A stretch of 36,335 bases of DNA from Fischerella sp. (GCA_026419705.1 JANZYY010000002.1:1-36335); one strand, 5' to 3'. Numbered from the stretch's first letter, positions 7,113 to 15,588 are shown. Numbers and translations are program-made. The notes: a model not told the origin generated them from the sequence alone.

Positions 7113-7558
7113 TGGAACCCATCCTCCCGTTTCGATCGTCTTCAATGGCTTAAATAGTTTCTGCTTCGGTATTCGCAGGAATGAAGCGTAGCAAACAACT
7201 GGTTCGTTGAGTGGTACGCCGGCGATGAGTAACACGTCCAAGGGTGATTTTGCATCTCATGAATTGGCGATCGCTACTTCCTTACCGTCTTGTGCAAATA
7301 GTACCATCTGCCCATCTCCTACACGCTCATTATCTACACAAACTAGCCTTCCCCATCAAGCACACATGTAAAGGCGTTATATTCTGTTGGTACAGGTTGA
7401 ACTATGCTAGCACCTGGTTGCAGCCGGAAGTGCAGGTACATAATCGGAGTTTGTGGTTGAATTACAGTTTTTGCTCCTAGGGCGTGTTTGCAAACTACTG
7501 TAACACCTCCAGGGTTTGCACATTCCCCATTATCCCCCGTGTGCATAAGTGGAATCAT
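7102..7558 (-). pseudogene. Decayed pirin-family (cupin) gene
   Basis: Fragments in different frames line up with a pirin. From 7558 to 7343 one frame reads PIMYLHFRLQPGASIVQPVP, then EYNAFTCVLDGEG, ending at TAG. From about 7340 to 7240 the shifted frame gives VDNERVGDGQMVLFAQDGKE. Then DVLLIAGVPLNEPVV appears (7240-7195). After another shift ANTEAETI*AIEDDRNGRMGSIDF* runs to TAA 7104-7102. At least two frame changes and one in-frame stop are visible. The N-terminal third that would carry the metal-binding His residues is not found upstream. Pirins are cupin proteins (quercetinase-like or regulatory). Confidence 0.85.
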
Positions 7559-7767
7559 TCACGCCAAAAACCACAGCAGTTTGCGACACCGTGGTTGCTC
7601 GACTACGCCACAGAAGATGTGATTTTAACAAAAGTCGTATAACCACACCTAAAGGGACGGACACCACTACAGTTAACAAGATTAAATTTGCTTAACATTT
7701 CGTTACGATATAGGCATTAAGAGAGGTGAAAAAACTTCTCAAGGCTGAAAAATCGAAGGTAAACGAC

Positions 7768-8892
7768 ATGAATGGTACAATTCGCGTTGGCAACCTGTTT
7801 GGGATTCCTTTTTATATCCATCCGTCCTGGTTCTTGGTCTTAGGTTTGGTGACCTGGAGTTATAGCAATGGACTAGCGGCGCAATTTCCCCAATTAGGCG
7901 GGGGATTGGCTTTGCTACTAGGATTGATGACAGCGCTATTGTTATTTAGCTCTGTCGTCGCTCATGAATTAGGACACAGCTTTGTTGCCATTCGCCAGAA
8001 AATTGATGTCAAATCCATTACATTGTTCATATTTGGCGGGCTGGCAAGCTTAGAAAAAGAATCGGAAACCCCAGCAGAGGCTTTCTGGGTAGCGATCGCT
8101 GGTCCTCTAGTTAGTTTGGTGCTATTTGGTATATTTACAGCAATTGGTTTCGCCACTGCCGCATCTGGTCCGTTAGCAGCGATTCTTGGTTTGCTAGCTT
8201 ATATTAACTTGGCATTGGCGCTGTTTAACCTCATTCCAGGCTTACCTTTAGATGGCGGAAATATACTGAAAGCAGCGGTATGGAAAATTACGGGCAATCC
8301 TTATAAGGGTGTGGTTTTTGCCAGCCGAGTTGGACAAATCTTTGGTTGGGTGGCGATCGCCTCTGGTTTACTTCCGCTACTATTGTTTGGCAGCTTTGCT
8401 AACTTCTGGAACTTATTAATCGGTTTCTTCTTACTGCAAAATGCTGGTAATGCAGCTCAGTTTGCTAGAGTGCAAGAGCAACTGCAAGGATTGACAGCAG
8501 CAGACGCAGTCACAGTTAATAGTCCGGTAGTATCTGCCAATCTTACCCTCAGAGAGTTTGCTGATGAGCAAATCTTAAATGGACAAAACTGGCGTCGGTT
8601 CTTAGTAACGGATGATAGCAGGCAATTACTGGGAGCAGTAAATGTTAATGACATCCGTTCCATCCCTACTGCACTGTGGTCAGAAACTCTAGTCAGAGAA
8701 ATCATGCGACCAATCGAGGTGTCTAGCACTGTAAAATCCGGTCAACCCTTGTTGGAAGTAGTACAGTTACTCGAAGGACAAAAATTATCTGCACTACCTG
8801 TGATTCGCGACAATGGAGTATTACTGGGAATCTTAGAAAAAGCTACAATTATTAACTTACTCCAAAAAAGAGTGCAAACAAACCCTGCATAA
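7768..8892 (+). CDS. Site-2 protease-like zinc metallopeptidase (M50) with CBS domains
   Basis: An integral membrane protein of 374 residues from ATG 7768, where MNGTIRVGNLFGIPFYIHPSW is the typical family start; a GTG at 7726 would add 14 residues. Active-site motifs are HELGH (His66, Glu67, His70) in a transmembrane helix and NLIPGLPLDGG with Asp162 as third zinc ligand. About six hydrophobic segments cover residues 15-230. The C-terminal 140 residues hold a CBS-domain pair, which in relatives binds adenine nucleotides and gates activity. It is probably an intramembrane protease of the cyanobacterial Sll0862/Slr0643 type; the substrate is unknown. A strong terminator follows at 8961. Confidence 0.92.
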   Translation: MNGTIRVGNLFGIPFYIHPSWFLVLGLVTWSYSNGLAAQFPQLGGGLALLLGLMTALLLFSSVVAHELGHSFVAIRQKIDVKSITLFIFGGLASLEKESETPAEAFWVAIAGPLVSLVLFGIFTAIGFATAASGPLAAILGLLAYINLALALFNLIPGLPLDGGNILKAAVWKITGNPYKGVVFASRVGQIFGWVAIASGLLPLLLFGSFANFWNLLIGFFLLQNAGNAAQFARVQEQLQGLTAADAVTVNSPVVSANLTLREFADEQILNGQNWRRFLVTDDSRQLLGAVNVNDIRSIPTALWSETLVREIMRPIEVSSTVKSGQPLLEVVQLLEGQKLSALPVIRDNGVLLGILEKATIINLLQKRVQTNPA

Positions 8893-8960
8893 TGTCTCTC
8901 AATCCCAAAACAAGAAGAATGAGGCAATGCTCATCAGAAAACTAAATATTAATCTACAAT

Positions 8961-8984
8961 GCCCCCAATAGGGGGCTATTTTTT
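8961..8984 (+). terminator. Rho-independent terminator after the M50 protease
   Basis: GCCCCC-AATA-GGGGGC is followed by TATTTTTT. It lies 68 bases after the stop. Confidence 0.88.
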
Positions 8985-9164
8985 GGCTTGGTATCACAAT
9001 CATGCATGTGGTAGGGTGCGATCGGCGCTCAACAGCAGCGATAAGTAGATTTTATTGGATATCGGGATTGCAAACCTCGAAACTGCGTCTACCTAGTAGG
9101 TACGTTCTAAAACTTTATATCTCTCATCCACAGAGTTGTTGTGAGGAAATGTGGCGAGGTCTCT

Positions 9165-9590
9165 ATGAATTGGATTAGAGAGTGCTTGTTACCAAAGATG
9201 GAATACTTTTGTTATTTCACAATATTTCTGCCAGGAATTTTGATATCTACAGGAGCACTAACCAGTTACAGTTTGCTCACAACTGAGGAATTTCTTCAAC
9301 CTCACAAACAACTCATAGAAAAGTCTTTGAAAGTTGGTGCGATTGCTAGTAGTATTGGTCTAATCGGATTGACTGGTTCGGCTTTCTTAGCAGCGATGTA
9401 CGATCAGGCAGTCGGTAACTCACAGCTAGAGTTTGAGGAACAACAGAGCTACAAAATCAAGAGTTCTTCTCCATATTCAAAACACTCAAAATGCCGCAAC
9501 TGTAAATTCTACAGTGGCAAATATTTGTTGCCTTGTGCAGTGCATCCAGAATTAAAAGTAGATTGTCCAGACTGGGAACCACGCTCATAA
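9165..9590 (+). CDS. Small membrane protein with C-terminal four-cysteine motif
   Basis: The product is 141 residues from ATG 9165, chosen because GAGG lies 6 bases upstream; the GTG at 9141 would add 8 residues. Two hydrophobic helices are predicted at about 15-40 and 58-80. The cytosolic-looking tail has CRNCKFY, LPCAVHP and DCPDW, that is Cx2C followed by two more Cys. This pattern recurs at the C-termini of several cyanobacterial hypothetical proteins and suggests metal or Fe-S binding or a redox-active thiol site (inference). The function is unknown. Confidence 0.8.
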   Translation: MNWIRECLLPKMEYFCYFTIFLPGILISTGALTSYSLLTTEEFLQPHKQLIEKSLKVGAIASSIGLIGLTGSAFLAAMYDQAVGNSQLEFEEQQSYKIKSSSPYSKHSKCRNCKFYSGKYLLPCAVHPELKVDCPDWEPRS

Positions 9591-9642
9591 CTCGCCACTA
9601 ATATTGTCTGAGTTTGAATAGTTATACTGTTGCTGAGAATGT

Positions 9643-9668
9643 CGATTCCTGATTCAGGGATCGTCTTT
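9643..9668 (+). terminator. Hairpin after the four-cysteine membrane protein
   Basis: CGATTCCTG-ATT-CAGGGATCG is a 9-bp stem with a 3-nt loop, followed by TCTTTA. The T-tract is weak. Confidence 0.5.
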
Positions 9669-9842
9669 ATGGATGAGATAAAGCAAAGGCTTATCTTGTC
9701 TATCTTGTAATTATCATCGTGGCTTTATACCATCATCCATATCAAAGATATTACTTCTGTTGAATTCAAATTTTTAACCTTTTATTGAAATCTTAGCTAG
9801 CTGCATATTCCCTAGAAAAATTCTTTTGGTTTGCCGAATGCG

Positions 9843-9900
9843 TTCACCCAAACAGGTGAAAAAAAGATCATCAATTCGGGTCATCCAAGTGGATGATATC
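9843..9900. promoter_or_regulatory. Dyads upstream of the outer-membrane protein gene
   Basis: TTCACC-caaaca-GGTGAA lies at 9843-9860 and TCATCC-aagt-GGATGA at 9881-9896, with an extra GGTGAA at about 9917. They are 75-130 bases before the ATG at 9972. They may be operators or leader hairpins; no known regulator site is recognised. The rest of 9669-9842 shows nothing further. Confidence 0.4.
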
Positions 9901-9971
9901 TAAACTTTTAAAAAAGGTGAACATAAAACTGGAGAGTATTAATTGCACTTCGCTGTGGCAAGGAGAAAGCT

Positions 9972-10496
9972 ATGAAGATTGCTAGTTTAACAACTGCTGT
10001 ACTGGTTGCTAGTTCTATTATCTTCTCAGCTGGTTTTGCCTCGGCTCAACAACCAGTTCAACCACGCGGTATGAACGGTAGCTACATTGGTGCTGGTATT
10101 GCTGCTGGTGTCACCAATGGAGGACAACAAAATGACGCTGCTTTATTAGGTGGAAACCTTCAAGGACGAGCCGCTATTCCGAATGCAGCTGTTTCACTTC
10201 GCGGTTCAGTTCTGTTTGGTGGTGATGCAACTGCACTAATGCCAATGCTAACTTACGATGCACCCATTGCCAAAAACACCAATGTTTATCTGGGCGGTGG
10301 TTACTCGTTTATTACCGAGGAAGGTAAGAGTACTCAATTGGGAAATAGAAATGCTCCTGTGGTGACTCTTGGTGCTGAATCAGAAGTTACCAAAAATACT
10401 GTTATTTATGGTGATGCCAAGTGGGGTATTGATGCTTATAAAGATAGTAATGCTGATGCCCTTAGTTTCCAAACAGGTATAGGTTTGCGTTTCTAA
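9972..10496 (+). CDS. Outer-membrane beta-barrel protein (porin-like fold)
   Basis: The product is 174 residues. A signal peptide covers residues 1-25 (hydrophobic core LTTAVLVASSIIFSAG, cleavage after ASA). The mature part consists of alternating hydrophobic/polar strands with glycine turns (GSYIGAGIAAGV, AVSLRGSVLFGG, TNVYLGGGYSFI, TVIYGDAKWGIDAY) and ends in LSFQTGIGLRF, a C-terminal Phe strand recognised by the BAM machinery. It resembles OmpA-like or opacity-type small barrels. AGGAG lies 7 bases before the ATG. The gene is probably monocistronic and abundant. The transported substrate, if any, is unknown. Confidence 0.82.
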   Translation: MKIASLTTAVLVASSIIFSAGFASAQQPVQPRGMNGSYIGAGIAAGVTNGGQQNDAALLGGNLQGRAAIPNAAVSLRGSVLFGGDATALMPMLTYDAPIAKNTNVYLGGGYSFITEEGKSTQLGNRNAPVVTLGAESEVTKNTVIYGDAKWGIDAYKDSNADALSFQTGIGLRF

Positions 10497-10567
10497 TAGT
10501 AGTTGCATGAGGCGATTGCGGTTATTAAAAAAAAAGTCCCCCCAGGAGTCGCAAGGGCAAAACCATG

Positions 10568-10648
10568 AATGCCAACAGGCATTTATATTTAAAACATGTC
10601 CGATCAGATCTATACCCTAGCTAGTAATGCTGACTAGTTAGGGTTTTT
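10568..10648 (+). terminator. Two hairpins ending in a Rho-independent terminator
   Basis: A first hairpin AATGCC-aaca-GGCATT (10568-10583) is followed by CCCTAGCTAGT/ACTAGTTAGGG (10615-10643, 11 pairs, one G-T) and TTTTT. It probably ends the outer-membrane protein mRNA. The intervening sequence and first hairpin could survive as a 3'UTR-derived small RNA (inference). Confidence 0.75.
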
Positions 10649-10708
10649 GCTCTGAAGGAGAACCAAAGGCGATCGCTTATATACGATATAAGGTGTTGCA
10701 TTCCATGG

Positions 10709-10800
10709 GAATGTAGGCGCGTAGCGGCTGACCGCAGGGTATAATGAACCGCCATAGACACGTAGTGGCTTCCCGAAGGGTAGACGCCAAGAACACCAAG
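10709..10800. repeat. Dispersed TAGCGGCT/TAGTGGCTTC repeat, two degenerate units
   Basis: TAGGCGCGTAGCGGCTGACCG and TAGACACGTAGTGGCTTCCCG are two units of the family seen at 6497-6572. The flanks contain GAACCGCC and GACGCCAAGAACACCAAG. Confidence 0.6.
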
Positions 10801-10901
10801 AATTGAGTTTTTCAATGAAAAGAGAAAATAAAATCATCCCGCTGTCTGTGCAACGCCCGATATAAAAATCAGATTTAACAAATGTTTACAACACATCTTC
10901 A

Positions 10902-10933
10902 TGACCAGACGCGCTGTTTGAAGTGTCTGGTCA
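10902..10933. repeat. 9-bp perfect inverted repeat
   Basis: TGACCAGAC (10902-10910) and GTCTGGTCA (10925-10933) with a 14-nt loop. There is no T-run. The 10,934-11,100 stretch that follows has no convincing gene. Confidence 0.5.
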
Positions 10934-11101
10934 ATGTCTTGATTATGAATAATGTATGGCGGTTTTTCCTAGTTTTTACCCAGCCTATCGCTGGAGGAAG
11001 GCTCAAAAACAGTAGAAATATCAAGTTGAAACAGCCAGTTATAAAGTGTTATTCACTAGACGCAATAGAAAGATTGACGCTAAGATCCTTCCTTTCATAA
11101 C

Positions 11102-11225
11102 AAAAGCCCCAATGTGATTGGGGCAGGATTGAACATTTCCTAAGTCACTATAGTCACATAGCGACCATTAGGGAACAGGGAATCTCGCCCAAGAAATTGG
11201 GTAAAAATTAACCCCGGTCGCACTA
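11102..11225 (-). ncRNA. Candidate structured RNA ending in a terminator
   Basis: On the minus strand GCCCCAAT-CAC-ATTGGGGC (11124-11106) is followed by TTTTG, a strong terminator with no gene upstream of it on that strand for more than 1 kb. Upstream, 11161-11166/11216-11221 (GCGACC/GGTCGC) close a domain containing CCCAA/TTGGG (11188-11201) and an alternative GGGTAA/TTAACCC. This looks like a transcript of about 120 nt that is not translated. I could not match it to 6S RNA, SRP RNA, tmRNA or RNase P RNA. The exact 5' end is a guess. The 11,226-11,781 stretch beyond shows no gene. Confidence 0.45.
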
Positions 11226-11781
11226 GGGCTAATTGTCAAAATCACTTGATATAGTTAAACGCACAGGAATTTAACGGTAAAAATTTATTATTTTCCTATG
11301 TATTCTACGGTATTTATGCTGTACTTTTGATAACTTAGAACCGTTGTCTTTTTTTTTTTGAAAGTAAAGAATTATTTGACTGTATTGACAAATTCCAAAT
11401 TAAGTTATTTCTGCTTGTAACCTCTTTTGAGTAAACAGTAAATCAGGAAATTTAAGTTATTAATTAAATTCCCGAACTTCACTGGCTAAAACCTTCCTAA
11501 ATTGATAAAAGGTAGAACTAAGTATTTTTCATCAAAATATTCTCGAATGTAACGAAATGATAATCGACCTCAAGAACGTTTTTGCCTAAGAGTAAATTTT
11601 AGGGATGCTCAAAGCTATTTCGGAAAGCAGTTTTACTGATAAATACAAGTTCAATAAAATTTGTATATTTATATTTCTGTCATATTAATTCGATTTGGGG
11701 TGGCGGAATAAGTAGTTGACACTCTACTAATTTCCTTGATTTCCTCGCCTGATATCGAACTGGCTAAAATAGGTGAGCGTT

Positions 11782-12000
11782 ATGTTTGAAGACTTGGTTC
11801 ACAAAGCTAAGCTTGATGCCAAACTATTTGTGGAATTGCTAGTGAATTTTTACTTGGATGCGAACGTTGTTGAGCGTCAGCAGATTGAGGCAATAATTCT
11901 TAACTTTGCGGCTAAAAAACATGTAGAAGAGCAAGGACACGAATTAGTATCAACACTGCGAGATCTGGCGACAAGCAAAGGTTTGCACTCTAGTAAATAG
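11782..12000 (+). CDS. Small hypothetical protein, 72 aa
   Basis: MFEDLVHKAKLDAKLFVELL and then a helical, acidic body (VVERQQIEAIILNFAAKK). ATG 11782 has AGGTGA 7 bases upstream and is preferred to GTG 11773. No domain is recognised and no membrane segment is present. It ends 16 bases before the next gene's start, so the two are probably one operon. Confidence 0.6.
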   Translation: MFEDLVHKAKLDAKLFVELLVNFYLDANVVERQQIEAIILNFAAKKHVEEQGHELVSTLRDLATSKGLHSSK

Positions 12001-12016
12001 TACAAAAGGAACAGAG

Positions 12017-12307
12017 ATGTTTTCACAAGGTGATTTTGACTACCATGTAGGCAAGTCAGACTTTGAATTAGAGGCGCAAAAAACCGCAAAAGTTTTTATT
12101 AGTGGAGTAAACCGTTTTTATATGAAAATTATTGGCGAATTTCCCCTGTTTTGCGAGTTTTTTTGCTTAGATCCTGCAGACCCTGCTGCTTTTGAAAAGT
12201 TTTATCAGTTTGTGCAATTGGCACGAGCAATAAACAATATTGATTTAGAAGAATTAACCCAAATTATAGATGCAGGATGGAGGTTGGGAAAGAACAGGAA
12301 AATATGA
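12017..12307 (+). CDS. Hypothetical protein, 96 aa
   Basis: MFSQGDFDYHVGKSDFELEA opens a soluble protein rich in Phe and acidic residues, with EFPLFCEFFCLDPADPAAFE in the middle and a helical end. AAGGAA lies about 8 bases before the ATG. It lies directly behind the 72-aa gene and shares with it a helical, acidic composition. The family and function are not recognised. A bidirectional terminator at 12391 separates it from the convergent small membrane protein. Confidence 0.62.
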   Translation: MFSQGDFDYHVGKSDFELEAQKTAKVFISGVNRFYMKIIGEFPLFCEFFCLDPADPAAFEKFYQFVQLARAINNIDLEELTQIIDAGWRLGKNRKI

Positions 12308-12390
12308 ATAGATGTGAGAAAAATCAATTTTAAGCACTTGTCAATAAATTAATGATTCCTATAAATAACAAATACTAAATAACCATGCAA

Positions 12391-12424
12391 AACAGCAGCC
12401 CTTTTGGATTACTGGACTGCTGTT
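12391..12424. terminator. Bidirectional hairpin terminator between convergent genes
   Basis: AACAGCAG (12391-12398) pairs with CTGCTGTT (12416/12417-12424) with inner CC/GG pairing. On the minus strand it is followed by TTTTG; on the plus strand by TATAAAATATTT. Confidence 0.65.
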
Positions 12425-12463
12425 TATAAAATATTTGACAATTTCAAAGTGTTTTAATCCTAG

Positions 12464-12580
12464 TTAAAAAAGACCCAACAAAAAAATGAGAGTCAGTCCA
12501 CATAAGGCAAGGAGAGATATAATGATGATATTGCCTATACTGTGGTCTTCAGTAGTGGTATGGTGTGCATGTTCAGTCAT
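12464..12580 (-). CDS. Small single-span membrane protein, 38 aa
   Basis: Too short for usual gene calling. It reads MTEHAHHTTTEDHSIGN, then a hydrophobic helix IIIISLLALCGLTLIFLLGLF to the end. A second in-frame ATG at 12586 (MLMTEHAHH) has AGG just upstream, so the product may be 40 residues. The His-rich polar N-terminus followed by one helix is the layout of small subunits of respiratory or photosynthetic membrane complexes, but I do not recognise the family. Its own terminator (12391-12424) lies 40 bases downstream. Confidence 0.65.
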   Translation of the reverse strand: MTEHAHHTTTEDHSIGNIIIISLLALCGLTLIFLLGLF

Positions 12581-13004
12581 AAGCATCGACCTGCTTTTTC
12601 AAGACTTATGCTGTAATTATAAATAGTTGGGCTAGGCAGAAATTATGTATCACAATAAACTTGATTTAAATTAATTTATTTTCAAATTTTTAGTATTTGA
12701 AATCTAAAATAAATGAATTTTTGTTGCAATTAGTGTTACTTGAAAATAAATTCAAGTAATTGCAAATAGATAGTTGCTTGATTCACATCTTTTTGTCGGG
12801 GAGGTAGTGCTACAACTCGGTTCTTCCCATGCTGTCTATATTTCCACAAAGATCAACAATTCCAATTAATCGAATCAATGAATAATGTACGTCTTTAGTT
12901 AGAGTACAAGCTCAGAGCAATTAGGATATTCCTAAAAATGTGAATAAAACGATGGGAATTGAGTAAATAACTGAATTTTGTAATTTGAGTGGGAATTTTA
13001 AGCT

Positions 13005-13048
13005 TTTTCCACTTCAAACCATTATTCATCACTCTTTTCCACTTCAAA
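13005..13048 (+). promoter_or_regulatory. Duplicated 14-nt element before susA
   Basis: TTTTCCACTTCAAA occurs at 13005-13018 and again at 13035-13048, exactly 30 bp apart (about three helical turns), ending 46 bases before the susA ATG. The wider 12,587-13,004 leader is A/T-rich and otherwise without recognised sites. It could be a tandem activator site or a leader RNA repeat (inference). Confidence 0.5.
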
Positions 13049-13094
13049 GCTGAATTCAAAATCAAGATGCAAATATTATCCTTTGGTAGATTTT

Positions 13095-15515
13095 ATGTCT
13101 GATTTAATTCAAGCAGTCCTCGATAGTGAAGAAAAAAATGATTTGCGTTCCTTTTTAAGTGAATTAAGCCAACAGGAAAAAAGATACTGGCTGCGTAATG
13201 ACATACTGAATGTATATAACGAATATTGTGCCAAGTACCAGACATCCGGGCAATTTAGCACTTCATCATCTTTGTATAAACTAATTTACTACACTCAGGA
13301 AATCATTCAAGACGGTTCCAGCTTTTGTTTCATTGTCCGTCCCAAAATTGCCAGTCAAGAAGTTTATCGGCTGACAGCAGATTTAAGTGTTGAGCGGATG
13401 ACAGTGCAAGAGCTTTTAGATTTGCGCGATCGCTTGGTAAATCGTTTTCATCCCAACGAAGGCGATCTGTTAGAAATAGATTTTGGTCCATTTTACGATT
13501 ACTCTCCCATCATCCGCGACCCAAAAAATATTGGCAAGGGAGTGCAGTTTCTCAACCGTTACCTGTCTAGCAAACTTTTTCAAGATCCCAAGCAATGGCT
13601 GGAAAGTTTGTTTGTTTTCTTGAGCCTGCATCAATATAACGGCGTTCAGCTACTTATCAACAATCGCATTCAATCCCAGCAGCAACTTTCCGAACAAGTC
13701 AAAAAAGCGATCGCCTTTGTGAGCGCTCGTCCTAACAAAGAACCCTATGAAGAGTTGCGGTTCCAATTGCAAACAATGGGCTTTGAACCAGGTTGGGGTA
13801 ACACTGCTGCACGTATCCAAGAAACCTTGGAAATGCTGGATCAATTGATTGACTCTCCCGATCCTCAGACTTTAGAAGCCTTCATTTCTCGAATTCCAAT
13901 GATTTTTAGAATCGTCTTGGTATCTCCCCACGGTTGGTTTGGGCAAGAGGGAGTTTTGGGGCGTCCTGATACTGGTGGTCAAGTGGTCTACATTCTCGAT
14001 CAAGCCAGGAATTTGGAAAAGCAGCTGCAAGAAGACGCCATACTGGCTGGTTTAGAGGGATTAAATGTCCAGCCGAAGGTGATTATTCTCACTCGCCTGA
14101 TTCCCAATAGTAATGGCACTCTTTGCAACCAACGTTTAGAAAAAGTCTACGGTACGGAAAATGCCTGGATTTTGCGCGTGCCATTTCGGGAATTCAATCC
14201 CAACATGACACAAAATTGGATTTCCCGGTTTGAAATTTGGCCGTATTTAGAAACCTATGCGATCGATGCTGAAAAAGAACTGCTGGCGGAATTTCAAGGT
14301 AGACCCGACTTAATAGTTGGTAACTATTCCGATGGGAATTTAGTCGCATTTTTGCTATCACGTCGCTTGGGCGTTACCCAGTGTACCATCGCCCATGCTT
14401 TAGAAAAGTCCAAATATTTGTTTAGTAACCTCTACTGGCAAGATTTGGAAGATAAATATCATTTTTCGCTGCAATTCACCGCTGATTTATTGGCAATGAA
14501 TGCAGCCAATTTTATCATCAGCAGCACTTACCAAGAAATTGTCGGAACTCCGGATAGTATCGGGCAATATGAATCTTATAAGTGCTTTACTATGCCGGAT
14601 CTTTATCATGTAGTCAATGGCATTGAACTATTTAGTCCCAAATTTAATGTTGTACCGCCAGGCGTGAACGAGAATTACTTCTTTCCTTACACTCGGACTC
14701 AAGACCGGATTGAGAGCGATCGCCAACGCATTGAGGAAATGGTCTTTACTTTGCAGGACTCCGCTCATATTTTTGGCAAACTCGACGATTCCAGCAAACG
14801 CCCTCTCTTCTCAATGGCACGTCTTGACCGGATCAAGAACCTCACAGGTTTAGCAGAATGTTTTGGTCAAAGCAAGGAATTGCAGGAGCGTTGCAACTTA
14901 ATATTAGTAGCAGGTAAGTTGCGCGTTGAAGAATCAGGTGATGACGAAGAACGAGCAGAAATTATCAAACTCTACCGGATTATTGAGCAGTACAATCTCC
15001 AAGGTAAAATTCGCTGGCTGGGTGTACGTTTATCTAAAACAGATTCTGGAGAACTATACCGCGTAATTGCCGACCATCAAGGAATATTTGTGCAACCCGC
15101 TTTATTTGAAGCGTTTGGTTTGACGATTTTGGAGGCGATGATCTCCGGATTACCAACTTTTGCCACCCAATTTGGTGGACCGTTGGAAATTATTCAAGAT
15201 CAAATCAATGGCTTTTACATCAACCCAACTAATTTAGAGGAGACAGCCACAAAAATTTTGAATTTTGTGAATAAATGCGACCAAAATCCCAATTACTGGT
15301 ACGAAATTTCTCAAAGGTCTATAGACCGAGTTTACAGTACCTATACTTGGAAAATTCATACTAACAAGTTGCTATCATTAGCGCGAATTTATGGCTTCTG
15401 GAATTTTATCTCAAAGGAAAATCGAGAAGATTTGTTGCGTTATATTGAGGCTTTGTTCTATTTAATTTACAAACCGAGAGCGCAACAATTATTAGCCCAA
15501 CATCAGTATAGATAA
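13095..15515 (+). CDS. susA: Sucrose synthase
   Basis: Reversible cleavage of sucrose with UDP or ADP to fructose and NDP-glucose. At 806 residues from ATG 13095 it has, as I recall, the length of the Anabaena enzyme; an upstream TTG (13083) would add four residues without a ribosome binding site. The N-terminal regulatory part covers about 1-265. The GT-B catalytic core begins with LVSPHGWFGQ, followed by GRPDTGGQVVYILDQ (about 287-301). The GT4 motif E-x7-E (EAFGLTILE) is at about residue 671. In filamentous cyanobacteria SusA directs sucrose carbon into glycogen and is tied to nitrogen status and heterocyst supply. No sucrose-phosphate synthase gene is nearby. Confidence 0.97.
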   Translation: MSDLIQAVLDSEEKNDLRSFLSELSQQEKRYWLRNDILNVYNEYCAKYQTSGQFSTSSSLYKLIYYTQEIIQDGSSFCFIVRPKIASQEVYRLTADLSVERMTVQELLDLRDRLVNRFHPNEGDLLEIDFGPFYDYSPIIRDPKNIGKGVQFLNRYLSSKLFQDPKQWLESLFVFLSLHQYNGVQLLINNRIQSQQQLSEQVKKAIAFVSARPNKEPYEELRFQLQTMGFEPGWGNTAARIQETLEMLDQLIDSPDPQTLEAFISRIPMIFRIVLVSPHGWFGQEGVLGRPDTGGQVVYILDQARNLEKQLQEDAILAGLEGLNVQPKVIILTRLIPNSNGTLCNQRLEKVYGTENAWILRVPFREFNPNMTQNWISRFEIWPYLETYAIDAEKELLAEFQGRPDLIVGNYSDGNLVAFLLSRRLGVTQCTIAHALEKSKYLFSNLYWQDLEDKYHFSLQFTADLLAMNAANFIISSTYQEIVGTPDSIGQYESYKCFTMPDLYHVVNGIELFSPKFNVVPPGVNENYFFPYTRTQDRIESDRQRIEEMVFTLQDSAHIFGKLDDSSKRPLFSMARLDRIKNLTGLAECFGQSKELQERCNLILVAGKLRVEESGDDEERAEIIKLYRIIEQYNLQGKIRWLGVRLSKTDSGELYRVIADHQGIFVQPALFEAFGLTILEAMISGLPTFATQFGGPLEIIQDQINGFYINPTNLEETATKILNFVNKCDQNPNYWYEISQRSIDRVYSTYTWKIHTNKLLSLARIYGFWNFISKENREDLLRYIEALFYLIYKPRAQQLLAQHQYR

Positions 15516-15523
15516 TTAGTCCT

Positions 15524-15588
15524 TTGTCATTGGTGGTCATTTGTCATTTGTCATTTATTAAGGACAAAGACAAATGACTATTTTGTTA
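15524..15588. repeat. GTCATTTGTCATT heptamer tract with inverted half
   Basis: GTCCTTTGTCATT and GTCATTTGTCATTTGTCATT are followed by GGACAAAGACAAATGAC, which can fold back on them. It occupies the gap between the convergent susA and the PG-binding gene, and the inverted half overlaps the end of the latter. It may serve as a two-way 3' hairpin. Confidence 0.6.

Noticed and set aside
7113..7241. Longer N-terminus for the hypothetical gene at 6702
   Set aside because: These codons are pirin remnants read partly in the wrong frame; a TTG behind GGAGG at 7112 explains the downstream protein better.
10882..11100. 72-codon plus-strand reading frame
   Set aside because: It contains an inverted repeat, has no ribosome binding site and shows no protein-like composition.
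11125..11200. tRNA-like fold on the minus strand (AGGA/TCCT arm with GTTCAA)
   Set aside because: Acceptor pairing has mismatches, the anticodon arm is too short and no D arm forms.
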